A stretch of DNA of 13,389 nt from an uncultured Pseudogracilibacillus sp. (GCA_937960785.1 CALGOZ010000058.1:1-13389); one strand, 5' to 3'; counted from the stretch's first letter, positions 1 through 7,020 are shown. Notes: generated by a model not told the origin, from the sequence alone. Program-made: numbers and translations.

Positions 1-105
1 GACAGCTCCAGCGGAAAGTTTGAGCGCAAAATCGCGTGAATCTTTTCCGCAAGACAGCTCCAGCGATAAGGATGAGTGAAAAATTGTTTCAATCCTTCTC
101 GCAGG
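1..105. repeat. Two tandem 52-bp hairpin repeats
   Basis: The 13-mer GACAGCTCCAGCG occurs at 1-13 and again at 53-65, giving a 52-bp period. Each copy begins a hairpin. In unit 1 GCGGAAA (11-17) pairs with TTTCCGC (44-50). In unit 2 GCGATAAGGAT (63-73) pairs with ATCCTTCTCGC (92-102) with one mismatch. The loops differ while the GACAGCTCCAGCG lead and the hairpin plan are kept, as in dispersed intergenic repeats of Bacillaceae. The array may extend left of the window. No coding role is seen. Confidence 0.65.
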
Positions 106-648
106 AACTTATTTTTGATAAAGTTCAGGAAAAAACAATCGTATCATATATGCTAAGGGATGTATTAACTTTTAAGAAAAGAACATCTTTTAAAGAAAAA
201 TCCTTAGTGATATTTAGGTATCAAAATTTTTGCTCCCTTAAGTTTAAGAAAAGCTTATTTTCAAATATGTGCTGGATTCCCTTGTAAACTTTAAGTTTTC
301 GGGAAATTCATTTTCGTATTTGTTAGTAGTATTTTTTGCGTTTGCGTAGCGACACAGTGCAAATCTTGAAAATTATTTTTGCGCGCGATGTTAGCTGTTT
401 GTCATAAATAAAAATAATGACAATTTTGTTCCAGTTGGTGAAGTAATTTGTTCCGGTAAACTTATTTATCAAGTGAAATCAATGATGAATGCAAAATTAC
501 GGTGCTAATATAGATCGCGTAAATTTAATGTAACAAAGTAACCACATCTAATTTAAAGTCACAAACTAATCGCATAAAATTTTGTTGACAATAGAGTGGT
601 GAACTTACTTGAATGATGTACGGAGGACAATAGAAAAATCTATTCCTT
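106..648. other. Intergenic stretch without recognisable gene
   Basis: This AT-rich stretch has frequent stops in all frames. The only longer frame (36-287) begins inside the hairpin repeat, has no ribosome binding site and gives a low-complexity Lys/Phe/Ser-rich peptide, so I do not call it. A TTGACA at 585-590 has no convincing -10 element 16-18 bp downstream. A GGAGG at 622-626 is not followed by a usable start codon. It may contain decayed sequence, but I recognise nothing. Confidence 0.5.
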
Positions 649-677
649 TTTACGATTTTCTTGGACGATGATATAAT
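649..677 (+). promoter_or_regulatory. Sigma-A promoter of the lipoprotein gene
   Basis: The -35 TTTACG (649-654) and a perfect TATAAT (672-677) are separated by 17 bp. A TGA directly before the -10 makes it an extended -10 element. Transcription would start near 684, about 25 nt before the ATG at 709. This rules out the longer reading frame opening at 661, which would start inside the promoter. Confidence 0.65.
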
Positions 678-708
678 GTGTTACAGTTACATAAGTGGGG
701 TGGAAGTA

Positions 709-1302
709 ATGCGAAAAATATTTCGTTTTAGTTTACTTATATTGAGTGTTTCGTTTTTACTTGTAGCTTGTGGTGATAAAGAAGAAGCACCAGATGCGTC
801 AAATCCAGATGAGGAAGTAATTCGTACTGTTGAAGTGGGAGAGGAGTATTCTAATAAGCACGGTGTTTTCACTGTAGTTAAAGGTTCGACGGAAGTTGTT
901 GAAACAGACGGAGGACCGGCTAAATTATGGATCGATAAAGCTGTCGCATCTTCAGGAATGGTCGAAGGAAGCTTTGTTGAAATTATAGGAAAAGAAGAGA
1001 TTGAAATTATTCAATTGGAAATGAATATTGAAAACGTATCAGATGAAGTCATTTCTCTTCCATTAGGAAAAGCGACGTTAATTACAAATACTGGCGAAGA
1101 AATTGAAGAAAGTGATACGTTAATGAGCGAATTTGTCCAAGATAAAGTGTATCCGGGAGTCCGTTTTAACGGAACGTTTACCTACATTTTAGAAGAAGCA
1201 AAAGCAGAGGACATCGACTCGATTATCGTTCGTTGGCCTGCAGCAGAAGATGAGAACGGTGAAGAAGTAGGAAATGAAGCGGAAGTTGAAATTAACTTTT
1301 AA
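709..1302 (+). CDS. Secreted lipoprotein, DUF4352-like, function unknown
   Basis: This is a 197-residue exported lipoprotein. The N-terminus has a basic start (MRKIFR), a hydrophobic segment (residues 7-20) and the lipobox LVAC with the lipidated cysteine at residue 21. It would be anchored to the outer face of the membrane. After an acidic linker (about 22-40), the mature part looks like a beta-rich domain similar to the immunoglobulin-like DUF4352 type (about 40-197), with blocks such as 'IQLEMNIENVSDEVISLP'. That family assignment is by resemblance only. The ATG at 709 is chosen because GGGG sits about 9 bp upstream and a strong promoter ends at 677; an in-frame TTG at 661 would lie inside the promoter. 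The protein is strongly acidic (many Glu/Asp). The ugd gene follows after 42 bp with no terminator, so the two may be cotranscribed. No enzymatic motif is visible. Confidence 0.8.
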   Translation: MRKIFRFSLLILSVSFLLVACGDKEEAPDASNPDEEVIRTVEVGEEYSNKHGVFTVVKGSTEVVETDGGPAKLWIDKAVASSGMVEGSFVEIIGKEEIEIIQLEMNIENVSDEVISLPLGKATLITNTGEEIEESDTLMSEFVQDKVYPGVRFNGTFTYILEEAKAEDIDSIIVRWPAAEDENGEEVGNEAEVEINF

Positions 1303-1344
1303 CCTTAAAGTCAGTTAACGTGCATAAAGAAGGAGGCACTTACG

Positions 1345-2511
1345 TTGAAAATAGCAGTAGCAGGAACAGGATATGTTGGATTATCGAATGCAGTATTATT
1401 AGCACAGCACAACGAAGTCATTGCTCTTGATATCGACGAAGAAAAAGTTCGTTTAATTAACGATAAAAAATCACCAATTGTCGATCCGGAAGTTAGTGAA
1501 TTTTTAGCAACGAAGACATTGAATTTACAAGCGACTACGAATGCTAAGGAGGCCTTCGAAGGAGCGACTTATGTCATCATCTCGACACCGACCAATTATG
1601 ATCCAGAGAAAAACTATTTCGATACATCTTCTGTCGAGACAGTAATTGAACAAGTGTTAGAAATTGAACCAGACGCGACGATTGTCATTAAGTCGACGAT
1701 TCCGGTTGGTTATACGAAGGGAGTTTCTGAACGTTATAAAACGAAAAATATTATTTTTTCACCAGAGTTTTTACGGGAAGGTCGCGCGCTTTATGATAAT
1801 TTACATCCTTCGCGCATTATCGTTGGCGAAAAGTCGGAGCGGGCTGAAATCTTTGCGAAGTTGTTAGCTGATGGTGCTGTTAAAAAAGATGTGCCGATTT
1901 TATTTACTGATTCAACGGAAGCTGAAGCGATTAAGCTATTTGCAAATACGTATCTTGCAATGCGTGTTTCCTTTTTTAATGAGCTAGATACTTATGCGGA
2001 ATTAAAAGGTTTAGATTCAGAACAAATAATTCAAGGAATCGGGCTTGACCCACGAATCGGTATGCATTATAACAACCCGTCCTTCGGCTATGGAGGTTAC
2101 TGCTTACCGAAAGATACGCGACAAATGTTAGCAAATTTCGAAGGGGTACCAAACAATATTATACAAGCGATTGTCGATGCGAACGATACGCGAAAACGTC
2201 ATATTGCGGATCAAATTTTACGCCGAAAGCCGAAAGTCGTCGGAGTATACCGACTAACGATGAAATCGGGTTCAGATAACTTCAGATCATCCGCGATTCA
2301 AGATGTAATTATGCACCTTCGCGAGGCAGGAGTCGAGGTAATCGTCCATGAACCGGTGTTAACGGAAGATACGTTCGAAGGCTTGCGCGTTGAGAACGAT
2401 TTTCAAAAGTTTATAAATGTAGCGGATGTTATCGTAGCTAACAGGATGGAAGAGCAGTTAAAAGAAGTTGAAGAAAAAGTATATACAAGAGACGTATTTA
2501 GTAGAGACTAG
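1345..2511 (+). CDS. ugd: UDP-glucose 6-dehydrogenase
   Basis: This enzyme oxidises UDP-glucose to UDP-glucuronate in the cytoplasm using two NAD+, supplying glucuronate for cell-surface polymers. The 388-residue protein has the N-terminal Rossmann motif GTGYVGLSN (7-15), the SPEFLREG block (139-146, with Glu141), the linker-helix block EAIKLFANTYLAMRV (194-208, with Lys197), and the active-site loop NNPSFGYGGYCLPKD (243-257) with the catalytic cysteine at 253. Length and sequence follow the short Escherichia coli Ugd type, including the run YNNPSFGYGGYCLPKDT, rather than the longer TuaD/YwqF type usual in Bacillus. It starts with TTG, supported by AGGAGG about 9 bp upstream. Product, cofactor and catalytic residues are secure from family knowledge. 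The polymer served is not shown here, because no glycosyltransferases are in the window. The stop codon lies inside the terminator stem. Confidence 0.93.
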   Translation: MKIAVAGTGYVGLSNAVLLAQHNEVIALDIDEEKVRLINDKKSPIVDPEVSEFLATKTLNLQATTNAKEAFEGATYVIISTPTNYDPEKNYFDTSSVETVIEQVLEIEPDATIVIKSTIPVGYTKGVSERYKTKNIIFSPEFLREGRALYDNLHPSRIIVGEKSERAEIFAKLLADGAVKKDVPILFTDSTEAEAIKLFANTYLAMRVSFFNELDTYAELKGLDSEQIIQGIGLDPRIGMHYNNPSFGYGGYCLPKDTRQMLANFEGVPNNIIQAIVDANDTRKRHIADQILRRKPKVVGVYRLTMKSGSDNFRSSAIQDVIMHLREAGVEVIVHEPVLTEDTFEGLRVENDFQKFINVADVIVANRMEEQLKEVEEKVYTRDVFSRD

Positions 2512-2534
2512 GCAAAAGTAGCCTAGTCTTTTTT
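2505..2534 (+). terminator. Rho-independent terminator after ugd
   Basis: AGACTAGGC (2505-2513) and GCCTAGTCT (2521-2529) form a perfect 9-bp stem with a 7-nt loop, followed by a run of T to 2534. The TAG stop codon of ugd (2509-2511) is part of the left arm, so the terminator is tightly packed on the gene end and insulates the next block. Confidence 0.9.
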
Positions 2535-2656
2535 GTTTAAAGGATTATCAGAAAAAAAGTATATTAAAAAAATTGGTATTCGTCCGGCTTATTATTCACT
2601 TCATGAAACGTATATCGAAACGAAATGATCGGAGATTTTTACTTTTCTTAAAAAAC

Positions 2657-2685
2657 TTGATTTTCAACTTTGTATACGCTATCAT
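2657..2685 (+). promoter_or_regulatory. Promoter of the acyl-CoA dehydrogenase block
   Basis: TTGATT (2657-2662) and TATCAT (2680-2685, five of six matches to TATAAT) are separated by 17 bp. The start of transcription would fall near 2692, exactly at the left edge of the first operator-like palindrome. This is the expected geometry for repression by the TetR protein of this cluster. Confidence 0.55.
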
Positions 2686-2691
2686 AAAATT

Positions 2692-2711
2692 ACATACTAA
2701 CCGGTAGGTAT
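2692..2711 (+). promoter_or_regulatory. Operator-like site 1 (TetR family)
   Basis: ACATACTAACCGGTAGGTAT is an imperfect palindrome centred on ACCGGT; the 18-bp core 2694-2711 has 14 of 18 self-complementary positions. It shares the block ACATACTRAMCGGT with the sites at 2741 and 5516. It covers the predicted transcription start of the downstream gene. A further bare ACCGGT at 2719-2724 lies between sites 1 and 2 but lacks the flanking arms. Confidence 0.65.
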
Positions 2712-2739
2712 CTGGAACACCGGTTGTTATTTAGCGACT

Positions 2740-2760
2740 AACATACTGACCGGTATGTTG
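2740..2760 (+). promoter_or_regulatory. Operator-like site 2 (TetR family)
   Basis: AACATAC (2740-2746) and GTATGTT (2753-2759) are perfect inverted 7-bp arms around a 6-bp centre. The site repeats ACATACTGACCGGT, as in sites 1 and 3, but its right arm lies 1-2 bp closer to the centre. It lies in the leader just before the AGGAGG of the acyl-CoA dehydrogenase gene, so a bound protein could block elongation or act together with site 1, whose centre is 47 bp away. Confidence 0.65.
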
Positions 2761-2777
2761 GATAGGAGGATGATAAA

Positions 2778-3989
2778 ATGAACTTTTCATATTCGGAAAA
2801 AGTAGTGAATCTGCAAGAAAAATTAAATACATTTATGGAAGAACATATTTATCCGAATGAAAAAGTATTTGAAGAACAGTTGAATTCACAAGGTGATCGT
2901 TGGAGTGCCGTACCACCAATTATTGAAGAGTTAAAAGAAAAGGCAAAAAAAGAAGGGTTGTGGAATTTATTTTTACCAGATGAGAAGTATGGAGCTGGTT
3001 TAACAAACTTAGAATATGCACCTCTAGCGGAAATTATGGGTCGCTCGATGATTGCTCCGGAAATATTTAATTGTAATGCACCGGACACTGGAAACATGGA
3101 AGTACTAGTTCAATACGGTTCAGAGGAACAAAAGAAGGAGTGGCTAGAACCATTGTTAGATGGTAAAATTCGTTCCTGCTTCGCAATGACTGAACCAGAT
3201 GTTGCTTCTAGTGATGCGACTAACATTCAGTCGAGTATCATTCGTGATGGCGATGAATATATAGTTAATGGAACGAAGTGGTGGACTTCGGGAGCCGGAG
3301 ATCCACGTTGTAGGATTGCAATATTTATGGGAAAAACAGATCCCGATGCACCACGATATGAACAACAGTCAATGATCTTAGTGCCGATGGATGCAGAAGG
3401 AGTGACTGTAAAGCGAATGTTACCGGTATTCGGCTTTGATGGGGCACCTCACGGACATGCAGAGGTCGAATTTAACAATGTTCGTGTACCTGCATCAAAT
3501 ATTATTTGGGGTGAAGGAAAAGGTTTTGCTATTGCGCAAGGTCGTCTTGGTCCTGGGCGAATTCATCATTGTATGCGTCTGATTGGTGCTGCAGAGCGGG
3601 CTTTAGAACTAATGATTAAACGAGCTCAAGAACGAGAGACTTTTGGTAATCAGTTGAGTGACCATGGTGTAGTTCAAGATTGGATTGCTGAATCGCGAAT
3701 GGATATTGAACAAGCACGCTTACTGACATTAAAAGCTGCTTACATGATGGATACAGTCGGCAACAAAGTAGCTCGTTCAGAAATCGCAATGATAAAAGTA
3801 GTCGCACCAAATATGGCTCAACGAGTAATTGACAGAGCGATTCAATTATTTGGTGGTGCGGGGGTTAGTGAGGACTTCCCTTTAGCTCATTTATTCGCCA
3901 ATGCTCGTACACTAAGAATCGCCGATGGTCCAGATGAAGTGCACAAACGTCAAATCGCTCGTTTAGAAATTAGAAAGTATAATAAGTAA
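2778..3989 (+). CDS. ACAD10/11-type acyl-CoA dehydrogenase
   Basis: This is a soluble flavoprotein of the acyl-CoA dehydrogenase superfamily (403 residues, full length). It has the usual plan: an N-terminal helical domain (1-130), a beta domain with FAMTEPDVASSD (135-146) and KWWTSGAG (167-174), and a C-terminal helical domain with RLGPGRIHHCMR (256-267), an ETFG block (287-290) and FGGAGVSEDFPLA (358-370). The GPGRIHH and ADGPDEVH signatures, with SMILVPM (198-204), mark the ACAD10/ACAD11 branch rather than short- or medium-chain enzymes. The position that holds the catalytic Glu in the medium-chain enzyme (YEGT) reads ADGP here, with Asp383. Family knowledge links this branch to 4-hydroxyacyl-CoA processing with a kinase partner, and an APH-like kinase is encoded 2 kb downstream. 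The start is fixed by AGGAGG 8 bp before the ATG. The SDR gene follows at once. The substrate is inferred, not seen. Confidence 0.92.
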   Translation: MNFSYSEKVVNLQEKLNTFMEEHIYPNEKVFEEQLNSQGDRWSAVPPIIEELKEKAKKEGLWNLFLPDEKYGAGLTNLEYAPLAEIMGRSMIAPEIFNCNAPDTGNMEVLVQYGSEEQKKEWLEPLLDGKIRSCFAMTEPDVASSDATNIQSSIIRDGDEYIVNGTKWWTSGAGDPRCRIAIFMGKTDPDAPRYEQQSMILVPMDAEGVTVKRMLPVFGFDGAPHGHAEVEFNNVRVPASNIIWGEGKGFAIAQGRLGPGRIHHCMRLIGAAERALELMIKRAQERETFGNQLSDHGVVQDWIAESRMDIEQARLLTLKAAYMMDTVGNKVARSEIAMIKVVAPNMAQRVIDRAIQLFGGAGVSEDFPLAHLFANARTLRIADGPDEVHKRQIARLEIRKYNK

Positions 3990-4005
3990 AGGAGTGTTTC
4001 AGTTT

Positions 4006-4779
4006 ATGTCCGTATTAGATCGATTTAAATTAACAGGGAAAAATGCAATTATCACAGGTGGAAGTCGAGGCCTGGGAGCAGCTATTGCAGAAGCCTATGC
4101 GGAATTAGGAGCTAATATCGTTATTTGTTCTAGAGACTTACAATCGTGCGAAGAAAAAGCAACATATTTAAAAAATACGTACGATGTTCAAACATTAGCA
4201 TTAGCTTGTGATGTTACCAATCAATCCCAAGTACAAAAAGTTGTCGAACAGACTGTTGAAAAACTTGCTACAATTGATATTTTAGTTAACAATAGCGGTG
4301 CATCTTGGGCAGCGCCAACGGAAAAAATGCCGTTAGATGCCTGGAATAAAGTAATGGAAGTAAATGTGACGGGAACATTCCTGATGAGCCAGGCTGTTGG
4401 AAAGGTTATGCTTAATCAAAAGCAAGGTAAAATAATTAATATCGCTTCTACTGCCGGTTTAGGGGGTACACCTAATTTTATGCAAACGATTGGATATAAC
4501 ACGAGTAAAGGGGCAATTATTACTTTTACAAAAGATCTTGCAGTTAAATGGGGACCACACAATATTCATGTAAATGCAATTGCACCTGGTTTCATTCCAA
4601 CAAAAATGTCCGAAGTGTTAATTGAATATGGTAAGGAAGAAATATTAAAGGTTACTCCATTAAATCGTATTGGTACAGATGAAGATTTAAAAGGAGCGGC
4701 GATCTTTTTAGCTTCAGATGCATCAAACTATGTAACAGGAGATGTATTGATTGTCGACGGTGGGGGCCATGCCTTATAA
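4006..4779 (+). CDS. Short-chain dehydrogenase/reductase (SDR)
   Basis: This is an NAD(P)-dependent oxidoreductase of the classical SDR family, 257 residues. It shows the cofactor motif TGGSRGLG (17-24), NNSG (95-98, a variant of NNAG), the catalytic Ser148, and Tyr164 and Lys168 in YNTSK, and ends with the usual VTGDVLIVDGG block. The likely substrate is an oxo- or hydroxyacyl-CoA, judging from the neighbours. By analogy with LvaD of the levulinate pathway it could interconvert 4-oxo- and 4-hydroxyacyl-CoA, but a 3-oxoacyl or sugar-acid substrate cannot be excluded. The ATG at 4006 is preferred, with AAAGGAG (3988-3994) 11 bp upstream. An in-frame GTG at 3994 overlaps that ribosome binding site and is unlikely. 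The gene begins 16 bp after the dehydrogenase stop, so the two are probably cotranscribed from the operator-controlled promoter. Confidence 0.88.
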   Translation: MSVLDRFKLTGKNAIITGGSRGLGAAIAEAYAELGANIVICSRDLQSCEEKATYLKNTYDVQTLALACDVTNQSQVQKVVEQTVEKLATIDILVNNSGASWAAPTEKMPLDAWNKVMEVNVTGTFLMSQAVGKVMLNQKQGKIINIASTAGLGGTPNFMQTIGYNTSKGAIITFTKDLAVKWGPHNIHVNAIAPGFIPTKMSEVLIEYGKEEILKVTPLNRIGTDEDLKGAAIFLASDASNYVTGDVLIVDGGGHAL

Positions 4780-4905
4780 AGTGAATGAATGTAACTAACG
4801 AATAAAGGTCTTTCTCCTTACTTTTTATCGAAAGAGACAAATGGAACGTAGCGAAGGGATATGGTAAATTATAGAGTAGTAAAAAGACATTATAAGGAGA
4901 AAGCC

Positions 4906-5472
4906 ATGAAAAGAAAAATAACTGACAAAAGTATCGAACTATTTGAAAGAAAAGGATTTACCCAAACGTCAATCCAAGATATCGTCGATGAACTAGGTGT
5001 AACAAAAGGAACCTTTTACTATTATTACTCTAGTAAAGAACAACTTCTTATGGATATTCACCTAGAATATATTGATGAATTGTTAGCCCAACAGAAGGAA
5101 ATTATAAATTGTCCTAACAGTACGAATAAAGAGAAATTAGTCAATTTAATCGAACAATTAATTAAAGATATTCGTAAAAATGGTGCGAGGGGTCGAGTGT
5201 TCTTTCGTGAAATTCGCCACTTATCCGAGGACAATATTGCGATTGTTAAAGAAAAGCGAAATCAAGTTCGCCTCAATATCGAAAGTGTTATTCGTCATGG
5301 GATTGAAAGCGGGGAGTTTAAAGCTGAATTAGATGCAGACATTATCTCCTTTGCGGTTTTAAGTTTAACGAACTATAGTTATCAATGGTATAAACCACAT
5401 GGTCGAGTTAGTGAAGACGAGTTAGTACAAATGTATACGAACTTACTATTTGAAGGTATCGTTAAAGAATAA
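4906..5472 (+). CDS. TetR/AcrR-family transcriptional regulator
   Basis: This is a 188-residue one-domain-plus-ligand-pocket repressor. The N-terminal TetR DNA-binding domain is clear: helix 1 around KSIELFERKGF (8-18), and the helix-turn-helix at about 22-41 (TSIQDIVDELGVTKGTFYYY). The C-terminal half is helical and carries a 'SYQWYKPHG' block, seen in TetR proteins that sense acyl-CoA-like ligands such as the KstR2 group; that resemblance is my inference. AAGGAG 6 bp before the ATG at 4906 fixes the start. A longer in-frame ATG at 4861 has no such site. The gene lies between the SDR and thioesterase genes on the same strand with no terminator before it. No operator copy precedes it directly, so it is probably made by read-through from block A and would then be autoregulated. 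The three matching palindromes at 2692, 2740 and 5516 are its likely targets. Confidence 0.88.
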   Translation: MKRKITDKSIELFERKGFTQTSIQDIVDELGVTKGTFYYYYSSKEQLLMDIHLEYIDELLAQQKEIINCPNSTNKEKLVNLIEQLIKDIRKNGARGRVFFREIRHLSEDNIAIVKEKRNQVRLNIESVIRHGIESGEFKAELDADIISFAVLSLTNYSYQWYKPHGRVSEDELVQMYTNLLFEGIVKE

Positions 5473-5515
5473 TCGAAAGAAGTAATTTATTGTACTCCCT
5501 AGATTTTCACCCTAA

Positions 5516-5535
5516 ACATACTGAACGGTTAGTAT
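5516..5535 (+). promoter_or_regulatory. Operator-like site 3 (TetR family)
   Basis: ACATACTGAACGGTTAGTAT matches sites 1 and 2 in the block ACATACTRAMCGGT. Its core ATACT...AGTAT (5518-5535) is a good palindrome, with 12 of 18 self-complementary positions and perfect outer 5-bp arms. It lies 44 bp after the TetR stop and just before the ribosome binding site of the thioesterase gene. This suggests a second regulated promoter for block B. A clear -35/-10 pair is not visible; TTGTAC (5490-5495) is a possible -35 with a poor -10. Confidence 0.65.
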
Positions 5536-5558
5536 AAAGTCGGGAAAGGAGTATAAAT

Positions 5559-5954
5559 GTGAAAATAAAAGTTCGCGTCAGTGAAACAGACTTACTAGGT
5601 CATATTAATAATAAAAGTTACTTCGACTATATCGAGGAAAGTCGTAATGACTTCTATATTAGCGCGAATATCCCCTTAGATGATACTTATACCTTCATCT
5701 TAGCAAAAGTATGTTGTACGTTTTTACAACAAGGTTATTTTGGTGAAACATTACATCTTGAGACGTATCCGAGGGAGATTGGTCATAAAAGTGCAACATT
5801 AGTTACAAAGATTTATAAGGATGAAAAGAAAGAATTAATTGCAAAAGGTGAATCGATTGTTGTCTATTTTGATCTTAAAAAGCAAATTTCTTTGCAAATA
5901 CCAGAAGAGATAAAAGAAATATTACTTCGATATAGGAGGGAAGAATATGACTGA
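5559..5954 (+). CDS. Hotdog-fold acyl-CoA thioesterase (4HBT/YbgC type)
   Basis: This is a 131-residue single hotdog domain, the usual length for 4-hydroxybenzoyl-CoA thioesterase and YbgC-like proteins, which hydrolyse acyl-CoA to free acid and CoA in the cytoplasm. The N-terminal motif VSETDLLGHINNKSYFDYIE (7-26) contains the expected catalytic Asp11 with His15 and Asn17, on the pattern D-x-x-G-H-x-N-x-x-Y. The start is GTG at 5559, with AAAGGAG (5545-5551) 7 bp upstream. An ATG overlaps it at 5557 but is followed immediately by TGA, so only the GTG frame is productive. The gene ends in an 8-bp overlap with the kinase gene, which implies translational coupling. In this setting it might recycle CoA from stalled intermediates, for example phosphorylated acyl-CoAs, but that is inference. 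Confidence 0.85.
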   Translation: MKIKVRVSETDLLGHINNKSYFDYIEESRNDFYISANIPLDDTYTFILAKVCCTFLQQGYFGETLHLETYPREIGHKSATLVTKIYKDEKKELIAKGESIVVYFDLKKQISLQIPEEIKEILLRYRREEYD

Positions 5955-7008
5955 AAACTATAAAGATACGATTGAAGTCCGAAAGGGAGAAGAGTTACCA
6001 ATTGATAAGTTAACTAACTTTTTACAAGAAAAAGTGCTTGATTTAGATAAGGAAAACTTAGAAATTGAACAATTTGGTGCTGGTCATTCTAACTTAACGT
6101 ACTTGTTACGTGTAGGGGATTGGGAAGCCGTTTTGCGTCGTCCACCCCATGGCCCAGTCGCAAAAGGTGCCCATAATATGGAGAGAGAGTATAACTTTTT
6201 AAATTATATTCACTCATTTTTCCCAGTAGCGCCAAAACCAATTATATTTTCAGAAAATGAATCGATTGTCGGAAGTCCCTTTTTCATTATGGAAAGGAAA
6301 AAGGGAATTGTGCTAGATACGGAGTTTCCTAGTTTTATTGATTATAGTCGAGAAATAGGTGAAAGACTGTCGAGTATCATGGTCGATCAACTAGTGAACT
6401 TACACTCAATTGACTATACAAAAACAAAGTTAACAGAAATGACGAAACCAGAAGGCTTTATGGAGCGCCAAGTTAAAGGATGGATAGATCGTTATGAACG
6501 AGCAAAAACTGATGAAATAAAAGGCGTCGACGAGCTTGTTACGTATTTAGAAACAAACATTCCAACAAGTAGTGAAGCGACAATTATTCATTACGATTAT
6601 AAATTAAATAATGCTATGTTTACAGAAGATTTAAAAGAAATGAATGGTTTGTTCGATTGGGAAATGTCAACAGTCGGTGATCCGTTAGCTGATTTAGCTG
6701 TAGCCTTAAGCTACTGGATTCAAGGTGATGACGATGATTTACTAAAATATGGTCTTGGTAAACCTCCCGTAACGATTATGGACGGATTTTTTACTCGTGA
6801 GGAATTTGTGGATGCTTATGCAAAACGGAGTGGTAGGGATATATCTAACTTTAATTATTACATGACGTTTGCGTATTTTAAATTAGCAGTAATTGGTCAA
6901 CAAATTTACTATCGTTACAAAAAAGGACAAACGAAAGATTCACGTTTTGCAAAGTTAAATGTACTTGTAGAAAATATGTTACAACTAGCAATTCAAACGA
7001 TTAAGTAG
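5947..7008 (+). CDS. APH-like kinase (ACAD10/11- and LvaA-type phosphotransferase)
   Basis: This is a 353-residue protein-kinase-fold phosphotransferase of the aminoglycoside phosphotransferase superfamily. Visible landmarks are the glycine-rich FGAGHSN (43-49), VLRRPPHGP (62-70), MEREY (78-82), the catalytic loop HYDYKLNN (215-222) with Asp217 as the likely catalytic base and Asn222 for metal, and the metal-binding FDWEMSTVGDPLADLA (236-251) with Asp237. HYDYKLNN replaces the commoner HGDYRLDN, with Tyr for Gly at position two. RRPP, EREY and DWEMSTVGDP are typical of the kinase half of ACAD10/ACAD11 and of LvaA, not of antibiotic-resistance enzymes. The expected role is ATP-dependent phosphorylation of a hydroxyacyl-CoA, whose phosphate the dehydrogenase then eliminates. 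The ATG overlaps the thioesterase stop (ATGACTGA). No LvaB-like small partner is visible. Kinase family is secure; the substrate is inferred from partners. Confidence 0.88.
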   Translation: MTENYKDTIEVRKGEELPIDKLTNFLQEKVLDLDKENLEIEQFGAGHSNLTYLLRVGDWEAVLRRPPHGPVAKGAHNMEREYNFLNYIHSFFPVAPKPIIFSENESIVGSPFFIMERKKGIVLDTEFPSFIDYSREIGERLSSIMVDQLVNLHSIDYTKTKLTEMTKPEGFMERQVKGWIDRYERAKTDEIKGVDELVTYLETNIPTSSEATIIHYDYKLNNAMFTEDLKEMNGLFDWEMSTVGDPLADLAVALSYWIQGDDDDLLKYGLGKPPVTIMDGFFTREEFVDAYAKRSGRDISNFNYYMTFAYFKLAVIGQQIYYRYKKGQTKDSRFAKLNVLVENMLQLAIQTIK

Positions 7009-7020
7009 GCGAGGAAATCA

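Noticed and set aside
36..287. 83-codon plus-strand open frame near the left edge
   Set aside because: It starts inside the hairpin repeat, has no ribosome binding site and encodes a low-complexity peptide with no recognisable family.
585..620. Promoter with a perfect TTGACA at 585-590
   Set aside because: No acceptable -10 element at 16-18 bp spacing; the extended -10 promoter at 649-677 explains the lipoprotein gene better.
2543..2628. Short open stretch ending in 'KKIGIRPAYYSLHETYIETK', faintly like the end of a GNAT acetyltransferase
   Set aside because: It is under 30 codons, directly behind the ugd terminator, has no start, and the resemblance is too slight to call even a remnant with confidence.
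4808..4845. Hairpin between the SDR and TetR genes as a terminator
   Set aside because: The arms around GTCTTTC and GAAAGAGAC pair imperfectly and no T run follows, so read-through into the TetR gene is more likely.
5947..7008. Aminoglycoside resistance phosphotransferase
   Set aside because: The fold is shared, but RRPP, EREY and DWEMSTVGDP and the neighbouring ACAD, SDR and CoA-ligase genes point to the metabolic ACAD10/11 and LvaA-type kinases.
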